Shown here: one piece after another, positions 27,207 to 36,186 of the stretch
Position numbering within the stretch: position 1 is the first letter of the stretch
Layout: each line of letters begins with the position of its first letter
Assembly (NCBI RefSeq): GCF_000775615.1
Contig: NZ_AVPG01000011.1
Coordinates: 30,558 to 94,557, forward strand
Direction of reading: 5' to 3'
Source of the DNA: Pontibacillus litoralis JSM 072002
Lineage (GTDB): Bacteria > Bacillota > Bacilli > Bacillales > BH030062
DNA length: 64,000 nt
The notes under the pieces: generated by a model
The model's database searches: none
The model's input: the letters and a program-made list of their open reading frames with translations, nothing else
Told to the model about the DNA's origin: nothing
Translations under genes and position numbers: made by a program

Positions 27207-28228
27207 TGATGATGTTGATGACGGCGTTGTTTTTAATGGTGGTAACTGCTTGTAGTAGTGGTCAAGAAGGTGGAGGCAGTTCTGAAGGGAATTCAAAAGA
27301 AACGAGCAAAGCGGACGGCGATTTAAATTTTTATACATCTCAACCAGATGCAGATGCGGAGAAATTAATAGCTGCGTTTAATGAAGAATATCCTGATGTT
27401 ACAGTTAATATGTTCCGATCAGGAACGGAAGAAGTAATTAGTAAGATTCAAGCCGAGCACCAGGCTGGTTCTGTGCAAGCTGATGTACTTCTTGTTGCGG
27501 ACGCTGTCACTTTTAAAAGTTTAAAAGAACAAAATTTATTATTGTCATATGAATCAACCGAGCATAAAGAAATTCCGAACCAGTTTGTAGATTCTGATTA
27601 TACTTATTCTGGAACAAAGGTTATGACTACAGCATTGGCGGTAAACACAGAAAAAGTTAGTGACGTACCTGATTCATGGCAAGCGATAACAAATGAAAAT
27701 GCCAAAGGAGAAGCTGTTATGCCTAGTCCTTTGTATTCAGGAGCAGCGGCATATAATTTAGGTGTTCTAACTAGAGACAATCAATTCGGTTGGGATTTCT
27801 ATGAGATGTTAAATAGAAATGAAGTTATGGTAACGAAAGGGAATGGTGCAGCTTTAAAAGAGGTGATTAGTGGAAATAAGTCGTATGCAATGGTTGTTGA
27901 TTTCGTTGTTGCTCGTGCAGAACAGGAAGGATCACCTGTTAAACTTGTATATCCTAATGAAGGTGTACCGGCGATTACAGAACCAATAGCAATTCTGAAA
28001 GACGCCAAAAATGAAGAGGCGGCAAAAGCGTTTGTAGATTTTGTATTATCTGAGAAAGGACAATCTGTTCAAGCAGAGATTGGTTACACTCCCATTAGAG
28101 CAGGTATTGATGCACCAGAAGGTTTAAAAACAATCGACGAGTTAAATATTATTGAATCAGATTTGAATGAATTATATAAATCTAGAGAAGAAGATAAGCA
28201 ACAGTTTTCCGATTTGGCAGGAGAGTAA
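27191..28228 (+). CDS. ABC importer substrate-binding lipoprotein (Fbp/PhnS-like)
   Basis: Lipid-anchored binding protein of 345 residues. The signal peptide ends in the lipobox VTAC (Cys21), followed by a Ser/Gly-rich linker. The mature part starts with NFYTSQPDAD and contains SPLYSGAAAYNLG near residue 180. This is the fold used for ferric iron, 2-aminoethylphosphonate and sugar phosphates. I do not see the adjacent Tyr-Tyr pair that ferric-binding members use late in the protein, which argues against iron. The start ATG lies inside the end of surE (16-base overlap) after GAGGGGGAAG. The permease gene follows after 20 bases. Confidence 0.88.
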   Translation: MGKKLVMMLMTALFLMVVTACSSGQEGGGSSEGNSKETSKADGDLNFYTSQPDADAEKLIAAFNEEYPDVTVNMFRSGTEEVISKIQAEHQAGSVQADVLLVADAVTFKSLKEQNLLLSYESTEHKEIPNQFVDSDYTYSGTKVMTTALAVNTEKVSDVPDSWQAITNENAKGEAVMPSPLYSGAAAYNLGVLTRDNQFGWDFYEMLNRNEVMVTKGNGAALKEVISGNKSYAMVVDFVVARAEQEGSPVKLVYPNEGVPAITEPIAILKDAKNEEAAKAFVDFVLSEKGQSVQAEIGYTPIRAGIDAPEGLKTIDELNIIESDLNELYKSREEDKQQFSDLAGE

Positions 28229-28248
28229 GTGAGGGGGAGTTATAGAGT

Positions 28249-29961
28249 ATGTTAAGTCAAACTAAACGAGGGCAAAATAAATTGCCCTCCTCCCATTTTA
28301 TGAATCGTATATTGAAATATATCGGTATAGTATTGTTAGTTATCTTTTTTGTAATACCAATTTTCCGTTTGTTCATGCTCAGCTTTCAAACAGATCAAGG
28401 GTTTCAATTGACTCATTACGTTGAGATGCTACAAAGAGAAGAAACGTGGAACGTGTTACAAAACACATTGTATGTCGTAGGAGGAGCAACTATTCTATCG
28501 ATTATCATCGGTGTAGGTATGGCATGGCTTGTCGCCTATAGTGATATTAGAATGAAAAACGGCATGCAAATATTGATTATTATGCCGTTTATTATACCTT
28601 CCTACATAGTGACATTATCGTGGACGCAGTTTTTTGCTCCAAACGCTTGGTTTTCTTCATTACTACAATCAATAGCTATTGAAACGTGGGATTTGTATAG
28701 CTTAAGTGGCATGGTATTTGTAATGGGTCTTTCCCATTATCCACTTGTCTATTTATTAACAGTTCGTATGTTTCGTAAAGTGCCTCGAGACTTGGAAATG
28801 GCATCAAGAATATCTGGTGCTGGTAGGCTTAAAACGTTTTTTACGGTGACAGCACCAATAGCGCTACCAGGCATAGCTAGCGGAGGATTGCTAGCATTTT
28901 TAGCAAGTCTTGATAATTTTGGTATTCCTGCTTTTCTTGGTATTCCTGCAAATATAAATGTATTAAGTACTTACATATATGAGCAAGTAGTAGGATTTGG
29001 GCCAAGTGCCTTTGCAAAAGCGGCGACGTTGTCTGTGTTGTTAGGTATGTTGGCATTAATAGGAACGTTTATTCAATGGTTATTAGTACGTAAATCTAAG
29101 TCATTAGAAACAGTAAATGAAGATTTTCAAGCAAGGTTCTCACTAGGGAAATATCGTGGAGTAATAGAAGTCTGTGTTTGGTCTTTACTTGTATTTACGA
29201 GTGTGGTTCCATTGTTATCGATGATCAGTACATCTTTTATTAAAGCATATGGTCTTGATTTTACATGGGACAACCTTACACTCGATCACTATCGCTTCGT
29301 GCTGATGGAGAGTGGCAAGACGCAGCAGGCGATTACGAATAGTATTATGCTTGGATTTGGGACAATGCTTATCTGTTTAATATGTGGTACTGCTATTGCT
29401 TACTTCCGTGTTAGAAAGCCAACTAAATGGTTAAAAGCCATAGAAGTCATTATTGGCTTACCATATGCTCTACCAGGTATTGTTTTAGCGTTAGCGATGA
29501 TTTTTGCATGGATGGAGCCGATACCGGGTTGGAATCCTGGTATATATGGAAGTATGAAAATATTGTTCATTGCCTACGTTACGCGTTTTCTTATTTTACA
29601 AATTAGAGGAAGTATTACTGCAATTATGCAAGTAGATCCTTCTATGGAGGAAGCAGCTCATGTTAGTGGTGCTAGTAACATGGTGAAATGGAAGTCCATC
29701 TTGTTACCTTTAATTATGCCTGGAGTACTAAGTGGGAGCTTCTTGGTATTATTACAGGCGTTAACGGAGCTAACTGTATCATCGTTATTGTGGTCGGCAG
29801 GATCGGAAACGATTGGTCTTGTTATTTTCAACTTTGAACAGGCAGGATATACAACTTATTCAACAGCTTTTTCTTCATTGATTGTACTGCTTATTGCAGT
29901 GGGTATCTTATTATTATACGGAATCAAAAATGTTGGCAAGGTAAGGAGGGGGAAGAGTTGA
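28249..29961 (+). CDS. ABC importer permease, fused two-domain type (FbpB/PhnU2-like)
   Basis: Membrane permease of 570 residues made of two fused binding-protein-dependent transport domains, each with about six membrane segments. The EAA-type loops that touch the ATPase are at about residue 181 (DLEMASRISGAGRLKTF) and 467 (SMEEAAHVSGASNMVKW). Fused permeases like this are found in iron and 2-aminoethylphosphonate-type importers. With both halves in one chain, only the ATPase and the lipoprotein are needed to complete the importer, and both are adjacent. It starts with ATG after GAGGGGGAG and overlaps the ATPase gene by four bases. Confidence 0.92.
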   Translation: MLSQTKRGQNKLPSSHFMNRILKYIGIVLLVIFFVIPIFRLFMLSFQTDQGFQLTHYVEMLQREETWNVLQNTLYVVGGATILSIIIGVGMAWLVAYSDIRMKNGMQILIIMPFIIPSYIVTLSWTQFFAPNAWFSSLLQSIAIETWDLYSLSGMVFVMGLSHYPLVYLLTVRMFRKVPRDLEMASRISGAGRLKTFFTVTAPIALPGIASGGLLAFLASLDNFGIPAFLGIPANINVLSTYIYEQVVGFGPSAFAKAATLSVLLGMLALIGTFIQWLLVRKSKSLETVNEDFQARFSLGKYRGVIEVCVWSLLVFTSVVPLLSMISTSFIKAYGLDFTWDNLTLDHYRFVLMESGKTQQAITNSIMLGFGTMLICLICGTAIAYFRVRKPTKWLKAIEVIIGLPYALPGIVLALAMIFAWMEPIPGWNPGIYGSMKILFIAYVTRFLILQIRGSITAIMQVDPSMEEAAHVSGASNMVKWKSILLPLIMPGVLSGSFLVLLQALTELTVSSLLWSAGSETIGLVIFNFEQAGYTTYSTAFSSLIVLLIAVGILLLYGIKNVGKVRRGKS

Positions 29962-30995
29962 GTACGGTTATAAATGGTTTAACGAAGAAATTCAATCATG
30001 TAGAGGCATTACATATTGATGAAATCACTATTGAAACAGGTGAATTTGTAGCAATACTAGGTCCTTCAGGATGTGGGAAAACAACATTAATGCGTATATT
30101 GGCTGGGTTTGAAACGCCAACGAGTGGCACTGTTTATATGGAAAGCCAATGTGTAAGTGATGCTAATACTGTAGTTCCACCTGAGAAGCGGAATATGAGC
30201 TTGGTATTTCAGTCATTTGCGTTATGGCCACATAAAACTGTTAAAGAGCACGCTGAATTTCCATTACTTCACGACCGATTCATGAAGAAGTTGGACAAAG
30301 ACGCAAGAATCGCTAGAGTAGACGAAATATTAGAGATTGTTGGCTTAGAGTCGATGGGACATAGGTACCCTAATCAGCTTTCAGGTGGTCAGCGTCAACG
30401 TGTAGCATTAGCGCGAGCGCTTGTTGCTAAACCAAAATTAATGCTCATGGATGAACCTTTAAGCAGCTTAGATGCGGAGTTGCGAGTTGAGATGCGAAAG
30501 GAAATTCAACAAATACATCGACTTACAAAGACGACTATTTTGTACGTAACACACGATCAAAGTGAGGCGTTAGCAATGGCTGATCGTATCGTTGTAATGA
30601 AGGATGGCAAGGTAGAACAAATAGGAACACCAAAACAAATTTACGCTAAACCAGAAACGGAATTTGTGGCAACATTTGTAGGGAAGGCCAATTTAGTACA
30701 TGGGCAGTGGGAAGAAGGTCAATTCATACCTAAATATGCTGACCATTCTGTTAGATGGTCAGATGAGGAGGTTGCTGAGCGTTTTAAAGATAAGGGGATT
30801 TTTCCGGTACGTCCCGAACAATTGGAATTAGTAAAGGAAGGTACTGGCATACTAGGTGTTGTTACGAGTGTTCAATATCAAGGAAAGGAAATCCATTATA
30901 CTGTAGATGTTCAAGGAGAGACTTTCTTTGTACATGGTAATTTATTCACTGTTTTTGGTATTGGTGATGAGGTTATAATCCAAAAAAACAAGTGA
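29958..30995 (+). CDS. ABC importer ATP-binding protein (Fbp/PhnT-like)
   Basis: ATPase subunit of 345 residues driving the importer. Walker A GPSGCGKTT is near residue 36, the Q-loop VFQSFALWPH near 85, the signature LSGGQRQRVALARA near 138, Walker B LMLMDEPLSSLD near 160 and the switch His in VTHDQSEAL. A TOBE-like C-terminal domain of about 100 residues follows (HGQWEEGQF to the end), as in iron, spermidine and phosphonate importers. The start is TTG at 29958, overlapping the permease stop (TTGA), with AAGGAGGGGG upstream. It is the last gene of the operon, closed by a long terminator. Confidence 0.94.
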   Translation: MSTVINGLTKKFNHVEALHIDEITIETGEFVAILGPSGCGKTTLMRILAGFETPTSGTVYMESQCVSDANTVVPPEKRNMSLVFQSFALWPHKTVKEHAEFPLLHDRFMKKLDKDARIARVDEILEIVGLESMGHRYPNQLSGGQRQRVALARALVAKPKLMLMDEPLSSLDAELRVEMRKEIQQIHRLTKTTILYVTHDQSEALAMADRIVVMKDGKVEQIGTPKQIYAKPETEFVATFVGKANLVHGQWEEGQFIPKYADHSVRWSDEEVAERFKDKGIFPVRPEQLELVKEGTGILGVVTSVQYQGKEIHYTVDVQGETFFVHGNLFTVFGIGDEVIIQKNK

Positions 30996-30998
30996 TAA

Positions 30999-31059
30999 AA
31001 AAACGACTAATCTGTGTTAGCTCTCATTCCATACGGGCTAAGGCTGGTTAGTCGTTTTT
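30999..31059 (+). terminator. Terminator of the PHP-SurE-ABC operon
   Basis: AAAAACGACTAA pairs with TTAGTCGTTTTT. A smaller inner stem (TTAGC/GGCTAA) sits inside the loop. No further gene is seen from here to 31263. Confidence 0.8.
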
Positions 31060-31263
31060 GTATGTGGTGCTATGAAAGTTGGTTCATAAAGCTCTGTGAA
31101 AATCGTAGACGTATGCTTTCGTTCACTTGCTATACTACTACTTAAAGCTGCGTCGTTCGAATCTCTCTGTCCTTTCTTTCTTCTTTCGAAACACGTACTT
31201 TCCTTCATTTCTACACCATGAATTTGTTAAATTTTACATATTAAGTAGAAATGTTTATACATA

Positions 31264-31650
31264 TTATTTTGGCACGACTCCTACTGTACAACGTGATACA
31301 CAAATTAAGTTATCTTCTTCATCTAGAACTCTAATTTCCCAGACCATTGTACTTTTTCCGATATGAACGGGTGTTGCGATGCCGTAAACGATTCCGGATT
31401 TTTTGCTTTTTAGGTGGTTAGCATTTATTTCAATCCCGAATACATTATATTTGTCCATATCGACATGGAGAATAGATCCGATGCTAGCTGCGGTTTCTGC
31501 TAAAGCGACACTAGCTCCACCGTGTAAATAGCCAAGAGGCTGATGTGTGCGTTCATCTACTGGCATCGATAGTACCACACGTTCTTTCGTAAGGGTAATT
31601 TCCTGAATGCCAAGTGTTTCTATCATAGAGTGGTGATAATTCATTTCCAT
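31264..31650 (-). CDS. menI: Hotdog-fold acyl-CoA thioesterase, probable DHNA-CoA hydrolase
   Basis: PaaI/YuxO-type hotdog thioesterase of 128 residues. It shows GYLHGGASVALAETAAS at about 40-56, where the catalytic glutamate lies, and GIEINANHLKS, the conserved strand. Such enzymes release 1,4-dihydroxy-2-naphthoate from its CoA ester in menaquinone synthesis, and the setting beside menA and the men operon supports that assignment. The sequence alone cannot exclude another acyl-CoA as substrate. ATG codons at 31650 and 31644 are both possible; the ribosome binding site AAGGATG is rather distant. It lies downstream of menA, separated by a terminator. Confidence 0.75.
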   Translation of the reverse strand: MEMNYHHSMIETLGIQEITLTKERVVLSMPVDERTHQPLGYLHGGASVALAETAASIGSILHVDMDKYNVFGIEINANHLKSKKSGIVYGIATPVHIGKSTMVWEIRVLDEEDNLICVSRCTVGVVPK

Positions 31651-31735
31651 ATGTATAAGTCACATCCTTATTAAATTAGTTTTCCTCCTTACGTATATTC
31701 TTGTTGGGATTGGTAATATCCTGCAAAGCAAGAAA

Positions 31736-31763
31736 AAAGACAAGCAGTTATTTGCTTGTCTTT
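31736..31763 (-). terminator. Terminator after menA
   Basis: On the minus strand, AAAGACAAGCA pairs with TGCTTGTCTTT and is followed by a T run. Confidence 0.9.
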
Positions 31764-32709
31764 ACCATTGTACGGGTATAAATAATTGTAATAATAGCGA
31801 TATACCTAATAAAAATCCGAAAATAGTGTTGGTTTGTGCTGTGAATTTCATTGCAGGTAGCATTTGTAATGGTGATCCTTTCTGCTTGAAACCTTTTACT
31901 GCTTTTGCTGCTTTAGGTACACTGAATAAGACAATAAGTGACCAAATAGGTAAGATGTCGATTAAGGTATAAATAAATACAAGAGCATAAGCAGATAGGA
32001 ACAATGTTGTTAAAAACGCTACAGCACCGTTGTGATCTAACAAAATAGCGATTGTCTTTCTTCCGCTTTCTTTGTCACCGTCTAAATCTCTAATGTTATT
32101 CGCTAATAAGATTGCACCAATTAACAGAGCCACGGGAATGGAAATGTATATAATATTCCCTGTAATTTGGAGTGTTTGAATGTAATAACTAATTCCAATA
32201 ATAACAGTACCCATAAATAATCCAGATACGATTTCTCCGAATGGAGTGTATGCGATTGGATATGGTCCTCCTGTGTATAAATACCCGAAAGCCATGGAAA
32301 TAAGACCGATAACTGCAATCCACCAATTCGTTACGATGCAAATATAAACACCGAGCAGTATAGCAACTGCAAAAAAGGAAAGAGCGAGTTGGAGCACTTT
32401 CTTCGGTGGTATTCCATCACGAACAATAGCACCACCTATTCCAATCGAATGCTCTGTATCTAGTCCACGAACATAATCATAATATTCATTGAACATATTG
32501 GTAGCGGCTTGAATTAAGATCGATGCGAGCAGCATGGCGAAAAAAAGTGTAAAATCAACAGATTCTTCTATTCCGGCATAAGCGGTACCAACAAAGACGG
32601 GAACGAAAGCAGCTGTTAACGTGTGAGGTCTTAATAGCCTCCACCAAACTTGCCAACCTTTTCGTTCATTTAAAGCAGTTTGTATATCCTTTTTATTCAT
32701 TTGTTGCAT
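31762..32709 (-). CDS. menA: 1,4-dihydroxy-2-naphthoate polyprenyltransferase MenA
   Basis: UbiA-family membrane prenyltransferase that attaches the polyprenyl chain to DHNA, giving demethylmenaquinone. The 315 residues have about eight to nine membrane helices and both aspartate-rich motifs that bind Mg-diphosphate: NEYYDYVRGLD near residue 73 and NNIRDLDGDKESGRKT near residue 203. The ATG at 32709 follows AAGGGAGAG. It is divergent from the men operon across 352 bases. This placement, with a thioesterase behind it, completes most of the menaquinone pathway locally. Confidence 0.96.
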   Translation of the reverse strand: MQQMNKKDIQTALNERKGWQVWWRLLRPHTLTAAFVPVFVGTAYAGIEESVDFTLFFAMLLASILIQAATNMFNEYYDYVRGLDTEHSIGIGGAIVRDGIPPKKVLQLALSFFAVAILLGVYICIVTNWWIAVIGLISMAFGYLYTGGPYPIAYTPFGEIVSGLFMGTVIIGISYYIQTLQITGNIIYISIPVALLIGAILLANNIRDLDGDKESGRKTIAILLDHNGAVAFLTTLFLSAYALVFIYTLIDILPIWSLIVLFSVPKAAKAVKGFKQKGSPLQMLPAMKFTAQTNTIFGFLLGISLLLQLFIPVQW

Positions 32710-33004
32710 AATTGTCTCTCCCTTAGGATTAGAGCGATGGATTATAGTTTTTTAGCTCAACCTTTAGTTTAGGCAAATCGGACTTTGCTGTCAATTAGAG
32801 ATGAGAAAAGGGAATTACCAATTAATTTGGAGCTTTGTGGCTAGGAATGTCGGTTGTCTTTGTGGCATCATAGATGTAGAACTTATGATGCTGAAAAGGA
32901 TGTAACAGGTAGAGGATTGAATTTATCTTAAAGCATGGCTTGAGGAAATGGACGAAAGAGCATAAAATAAATAGGTATGGGATTTACGGGTTACCGTCTT
33001 TATA

Positions 33005-33014
33005 TTGGTATAAT
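33005..33014 (+). promoter_or_regulatory. Extended -10 promoter element upstream of menF
   Basis: TGGTATAAT (TG at 33006-33007, TATAAT at 33009-33014) forms an extended -10 box about 48 bases upstream of the menF start; no good -35 is needed or seen. The remaining part of the 352-base menA-menF space shows no other gene or structure I can support. Confidence 0.5.
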
Positions 33015-33061
33015 GGAAGAGCATTATGCGAATAGTCCCTGTTGATTGGAGGGCGATGGTT

Positions 33062-34438
33062 GTGATTCATACAACATCTAAATTATATAACACATTGCAC
33101 GATGTGATGGAAAACATAAAACCTGTCATGCAAAAGCAGTTAGTTAGTATAACGACGAAGGTGGATAACGCGAACTCTTTTGCATTTTATCAAGCAGGTA
33201 CAACTAATCAAGGTACAAGATTTTATTGGGCTAGTGCAGATCGTACGTTAACGTTAGTTGGGATAGGAGAAACAGTAGCGTTCGAATCGGATGACAATGG
33301 ATTTGACGCTGTGCATCATAGCTTTGGACAATTGCTTGAAAATGCAGCGATATATAATGATTATGAAGCTTCTGGGACAGGTCCAATAGCCTTTGGAGGT
33401 TTTGCATTTGATCCCCTTAAAGAAGGATCGGTCACTTGGGGGGACTTTCCAAATAGTTCTATGGTGATTCCTACTTACTTATTAACAATAGTCCATCAAG
33501 AAAGTTATTTAACGATTAATGCACTAGTAGAACCAGGCGAAAGTTTGGAACCATATATTGCACAAAGTGTCCAGTTCATGGAATCAACGTTTCAAAGAGA
33601 ACAAATGCCTTATTTAATTCAACAAGAAGAAGTAGCTCCAGAGGAATGGAAACAAATCGTGAAGGATGCAACGGAGGATATTAAACGGGGAGTCATTGAT
33701 AAGGTTGTACTTGCTCGAGAAATGATTGCAACGTTTTCTGAAAATATACCCATTTCCTCTTTGCTAAACGTACTTTCGGAACAACAGCATCAAAGCTATA
33801 TCTTTGCTTTCGAACGTGGTATGTCTTGTTTTGTCGGTTCCACACCAGAACGTTTAGTGAAAGTGGAGCAGCGTTCGTTACTTTCGACGTGTTTGGCAGG
33901 AACAATCTCTAGAGGGCAAACGCAAGAAGAGGATGAGCAACTAGGGTCGTATTTATTACACGATGAGAAGAATTTACAGGAGCATGACTTCGTTGTGCAA
34001 ATGATAAAGCAAGCAGTAGAGCTTTGTTGTGATGACGTTGTTGTCCCAGATGGACCAATATTATACCCTTTACGCAATTTACAGCATTTATATACGCCGG
34101 TAAAAGGAAAGCTTCAACAAGGCTATACTATATTAGATGTGGTGCAGCGACTTCACCCAACCCCTGCACTAGGGGGATATCCAGTTGAGGCTTCTATTGA
34201 GTTTATTCGTGATAAAGAGCCTTTCCACCGTGGCTGGTATGCCGCTCCTATTGGCTGGTTTGATCCGAAAGATAATGGGGAATTTGCAGTAGCGATACGT
34301 TCTGCTCTTCTTTATCAAAATCAGGCAACACTCTTTGCTGGATGCGGTGTGGTAGAAGATTCACAGCCAGAGGTAGAATATGAGGAGACAGCTATTAAAT
34401 TTTCACCAATGCTCCAAGCGCTAGGAGGATTGCAATGA
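33062..34438 (+). CDS. menF: Isochorismate synthase MenF
   Basis: Converts chorismate to isochorismate, the first step committed to menaquinone. It is a chorismate-binding fold enzyme. The C-terminal catalytic half has VDKVVLAR-like sequence (IDKVVLAREM near residue 210), GSTPERLVKV, LAGTISRGQTQEED and LHPTPALGGYPVEAS. I chose GTG 33062, which follows TTGGAGG by 8 bases, giving 458 residues; the upstream ATG at 33026 would put the ribosome binding site inside the gene. It is the first gene of menF-D-H-B-E-C and overlaps menD by four bases. Confidence 0.95.
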   Translation: MIHTTSKLYNTLHDVMENIKPVMQKQLVSITTKVDNANSFAFYQAGTTNQGTRFYWASADRTLTLVGIGETVAFESDDNGFDAVHHSFGQLLENAAIYNDYEASGTGPIAFGGFAFDPLKEGSVTWGDFPNSSMVIPTYLLTIVHQESYLTINALVEPGESLEPYIAQSVQFMESTFQREQMPYLIQQEEVAPEEWKQIVKDATEDIKRGVIDKVVLAREMIATFSENIPISSLLNVLSEQQHQSYIFAFERGMSCFVGSTPERLVKVEQRSLLSTCLAGTISRGQTQEEDEQLGSYLLHDEKNLQEHDFVVQMIKQAVELCCDDVVVPDGPILYPLRNLQHLYTPVKGKLQQGYTILDVVQRLHPTPALGGYPVEASIEFIRDKEPFHRGWYAAPIGWFDPKDNGEFAVAIRSALLYQNQATLFAGCGVVEDSQPEVEYEETAIKFSPMLQALGGLQ

Positions 34439-36186
34439 AGCATACAGAACAGTTAACTAAATATGTCGGTAACTTTATAGATGAACTCGTAAAAGGAGAG
34501 ATGACCGATGTCGTTATCTCTCCTGGTTCACGTTCGACCCCTTTAGCTATGATGTTTGCGGAACACTCTCGAATACAACATTGGGTGCATATGGACGAAC
34601 GTTCAGCGGGTTTTTTTGCTTTAGGATTGGCGAAATCTCAACAGAAACCAGTAGCTTTAGTGTGCACATCAGGGACAGCGGCTGCGAATTATTATCCAGC
34701 AGTGGTGGAAGCATATTATAGCAGAGTTCCATTACTAGTATTAACAGCGGATCGACCTCATGAATTACGTGATGTAGGTGCACCGCAAGCAATTGATCAA
34801 ATGGATATGTTTCGTAACTATGTGAAATGGTTTCAAGAAATGGCCCTACCTGAAGATAGTTCGACGATGTTGCAATATGTAAGAAGTGTTGCTGCTAGAG
34901 CATATCATACGGCGAAGGAAGGCAATGCAGGACCTGTTCATTTGAATTTTCCGTTTCGTGAGCCGCTCTTACCAGACTTTTCGTTAGACAATGTATGGGG
35001 GGAGGAGGGATATACAAGCCATCATTCTCTTTCTAGTGGAAAGCGGACATTAGATAAGTGGCAACTCCAGCAGTTAAAGGAGCAATTATCTCACTATAAA
35101 AAAGGGCTCATTGTGTGTGGTCCGCAAATGAATCATCGTCTTATTGAGCCAATCGTACAATTAGCACGTCACATGCAATTGCCAATTCTTGCTGATCCGC
35201 TTTCTCAACTTCGGAGTGGGTTACATGATAAAGACCTTATTATAGAAAGTTATGATGCCATTTTGAAAAACGAAGCGATACGGGTTAAGTGGAAGCCTGA
35301 CTTCATTATTCGGTTTGGGGCTATGCCTGTTTCTAAGCCCTTTACTTTAATGTTGAAGTCAAATCCGAACATCACTCAATTTATTGTAGAAGATGTGGAA
35401 GGGTATCGCGAGCCGAATCGTAATCAAGCACAATTTATATACGCTGATGGTAGCGAGTTGTGCAATCAACTAGTAGAGCATGCACACACATGGAATTTCG
35501 ATAAGAAGTGGTTATCTATGTGGCAACGAGCGAATGAAATAACAAAAGCGTGTTTAATAGAAGATCAGCATGCCAAACCTCTCATGGAAGGGCATGTGAT
35601 TACGAACCTGATGGAGAATGCACCTGAAGAAAGTGCTGTTTTTATCGGAAATAGTATGCCAGTTCGTGATTTAGATACGTTCTTTATGACAACACCGAAG
35701 CAAATCGAAGTTTACGCTAATCGAGGTGCTAATGGGATAGATGGGTTAATTTCAACCGCTTTAGGTGTAGCTGCTTCCGGCAAACAAGTAACGCTCATTC
35801 TTGGTGATTTGTCTTTTTATCATGATTTGAATGGACTGTTAATGGCGAAACAGTATCAAATGGACATACGCATTATTGTGATTAATAACGAAGGTGGGGG
35901 GATTTTCTCCTTTTTACCTCAAGCGAACCATCCCAATCATTTTGAAGTGCTTTTTGGTACGCCGCTTCATCTTGATTTCGAAAAGGTTGTTCATATGTAT
36001 GGTGGGAATTTCACAAGTGTAGATAATTGGAATGATTTTTCGGAAGTGGTCGATACAAGTTTCCGTCAACATGCTTTGAACGTAATAGAAGTCAATACAG
36101 ACCGTCAAACAAACGTAAATTGGCATCGAGATAAGTGGTATACGATTGAACAAGCCTTAAATGACTTACTGGAGACTTATCAATGA
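34435..36186 (+). CDS. menD: SEPHCHC synthase MenD
   Basis: Thiamine diphosphate enzyme that adds a succinyl semialdehyde unit from 2-oxoglutarate to isochorismate. The 583 residues include the N-terminal cofactor glutamate region (MDERSAGFFALG), the TSGTAAANYYPAVVEA block and the C-terminal ThDP/metal motif around residue 456 (GDLSFYHDLNGLLMAKQY to NNEGGGIFSFLP). These are family hallmarks. It overlaps menF and menH by four bases each (ATGA), so the first three genes are translationally coupled. Confidence 0.97.
   Translation: MKHTEQLTKYVGNFIDELVKGEMTDVVISPGSRSTPLAMMFAEHSRIQHWVHMDERSAGFFALGLAKSQQKPVALVCTSGTAAANYYPAVVEAYYSRVPLLVLTADRPHELRDVGAPQAIDQMDMFRNYVKWFQEMALPEDSSTMLQYVRSVAARAYHTAKEGNAGPVHLNFPFREPLLPDFSLDNVWGEEGYTSHHSLSSGKRTLDKWQLQQLKEQLSHYKKGLIVCGPQMNHRLIEPIVQLARHMQLPILADPLSQLRSGLHDKDLIIESYDAILKNEAIRVKWKPDFIIRFGAMPVSKPFTLMLKSNPNITQFIVEDVEGYREPNRNQAQFIYADGSELCNQLVEHAHTWNFDKKWLSMWQRANEITKACLIEDQHAKPLMEGHVITNLMENAPEESAVFIGNSMPVRDLDTFFMTTPKQIEVYANRGANGIDGLISTALGVAASGKQVTLILGDLSFYHDLNGLLMAKQYQMDIRIIVINNEGGGIFSFLPQANHPNHFEVLFGTPLHLDFEKVVHMYGGNFTSVDNWNDFSEVVDTSFRQHALNVIEVNTDRQTNVNWHRDKWYTIEQALNDLLETYQ

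Noticed and set aside
32880..32970. Protein-like stretch ending LKAWLEEMDERA before menF
   Set aside because: Only about 15 codons lie between stops, without start or ribosome binding site, so it is too short to support.
33796..34077. Antisense frame in menF
   Set aside because: Ser- and Cys-rich shadow without start signals, opposite a conserved domain.
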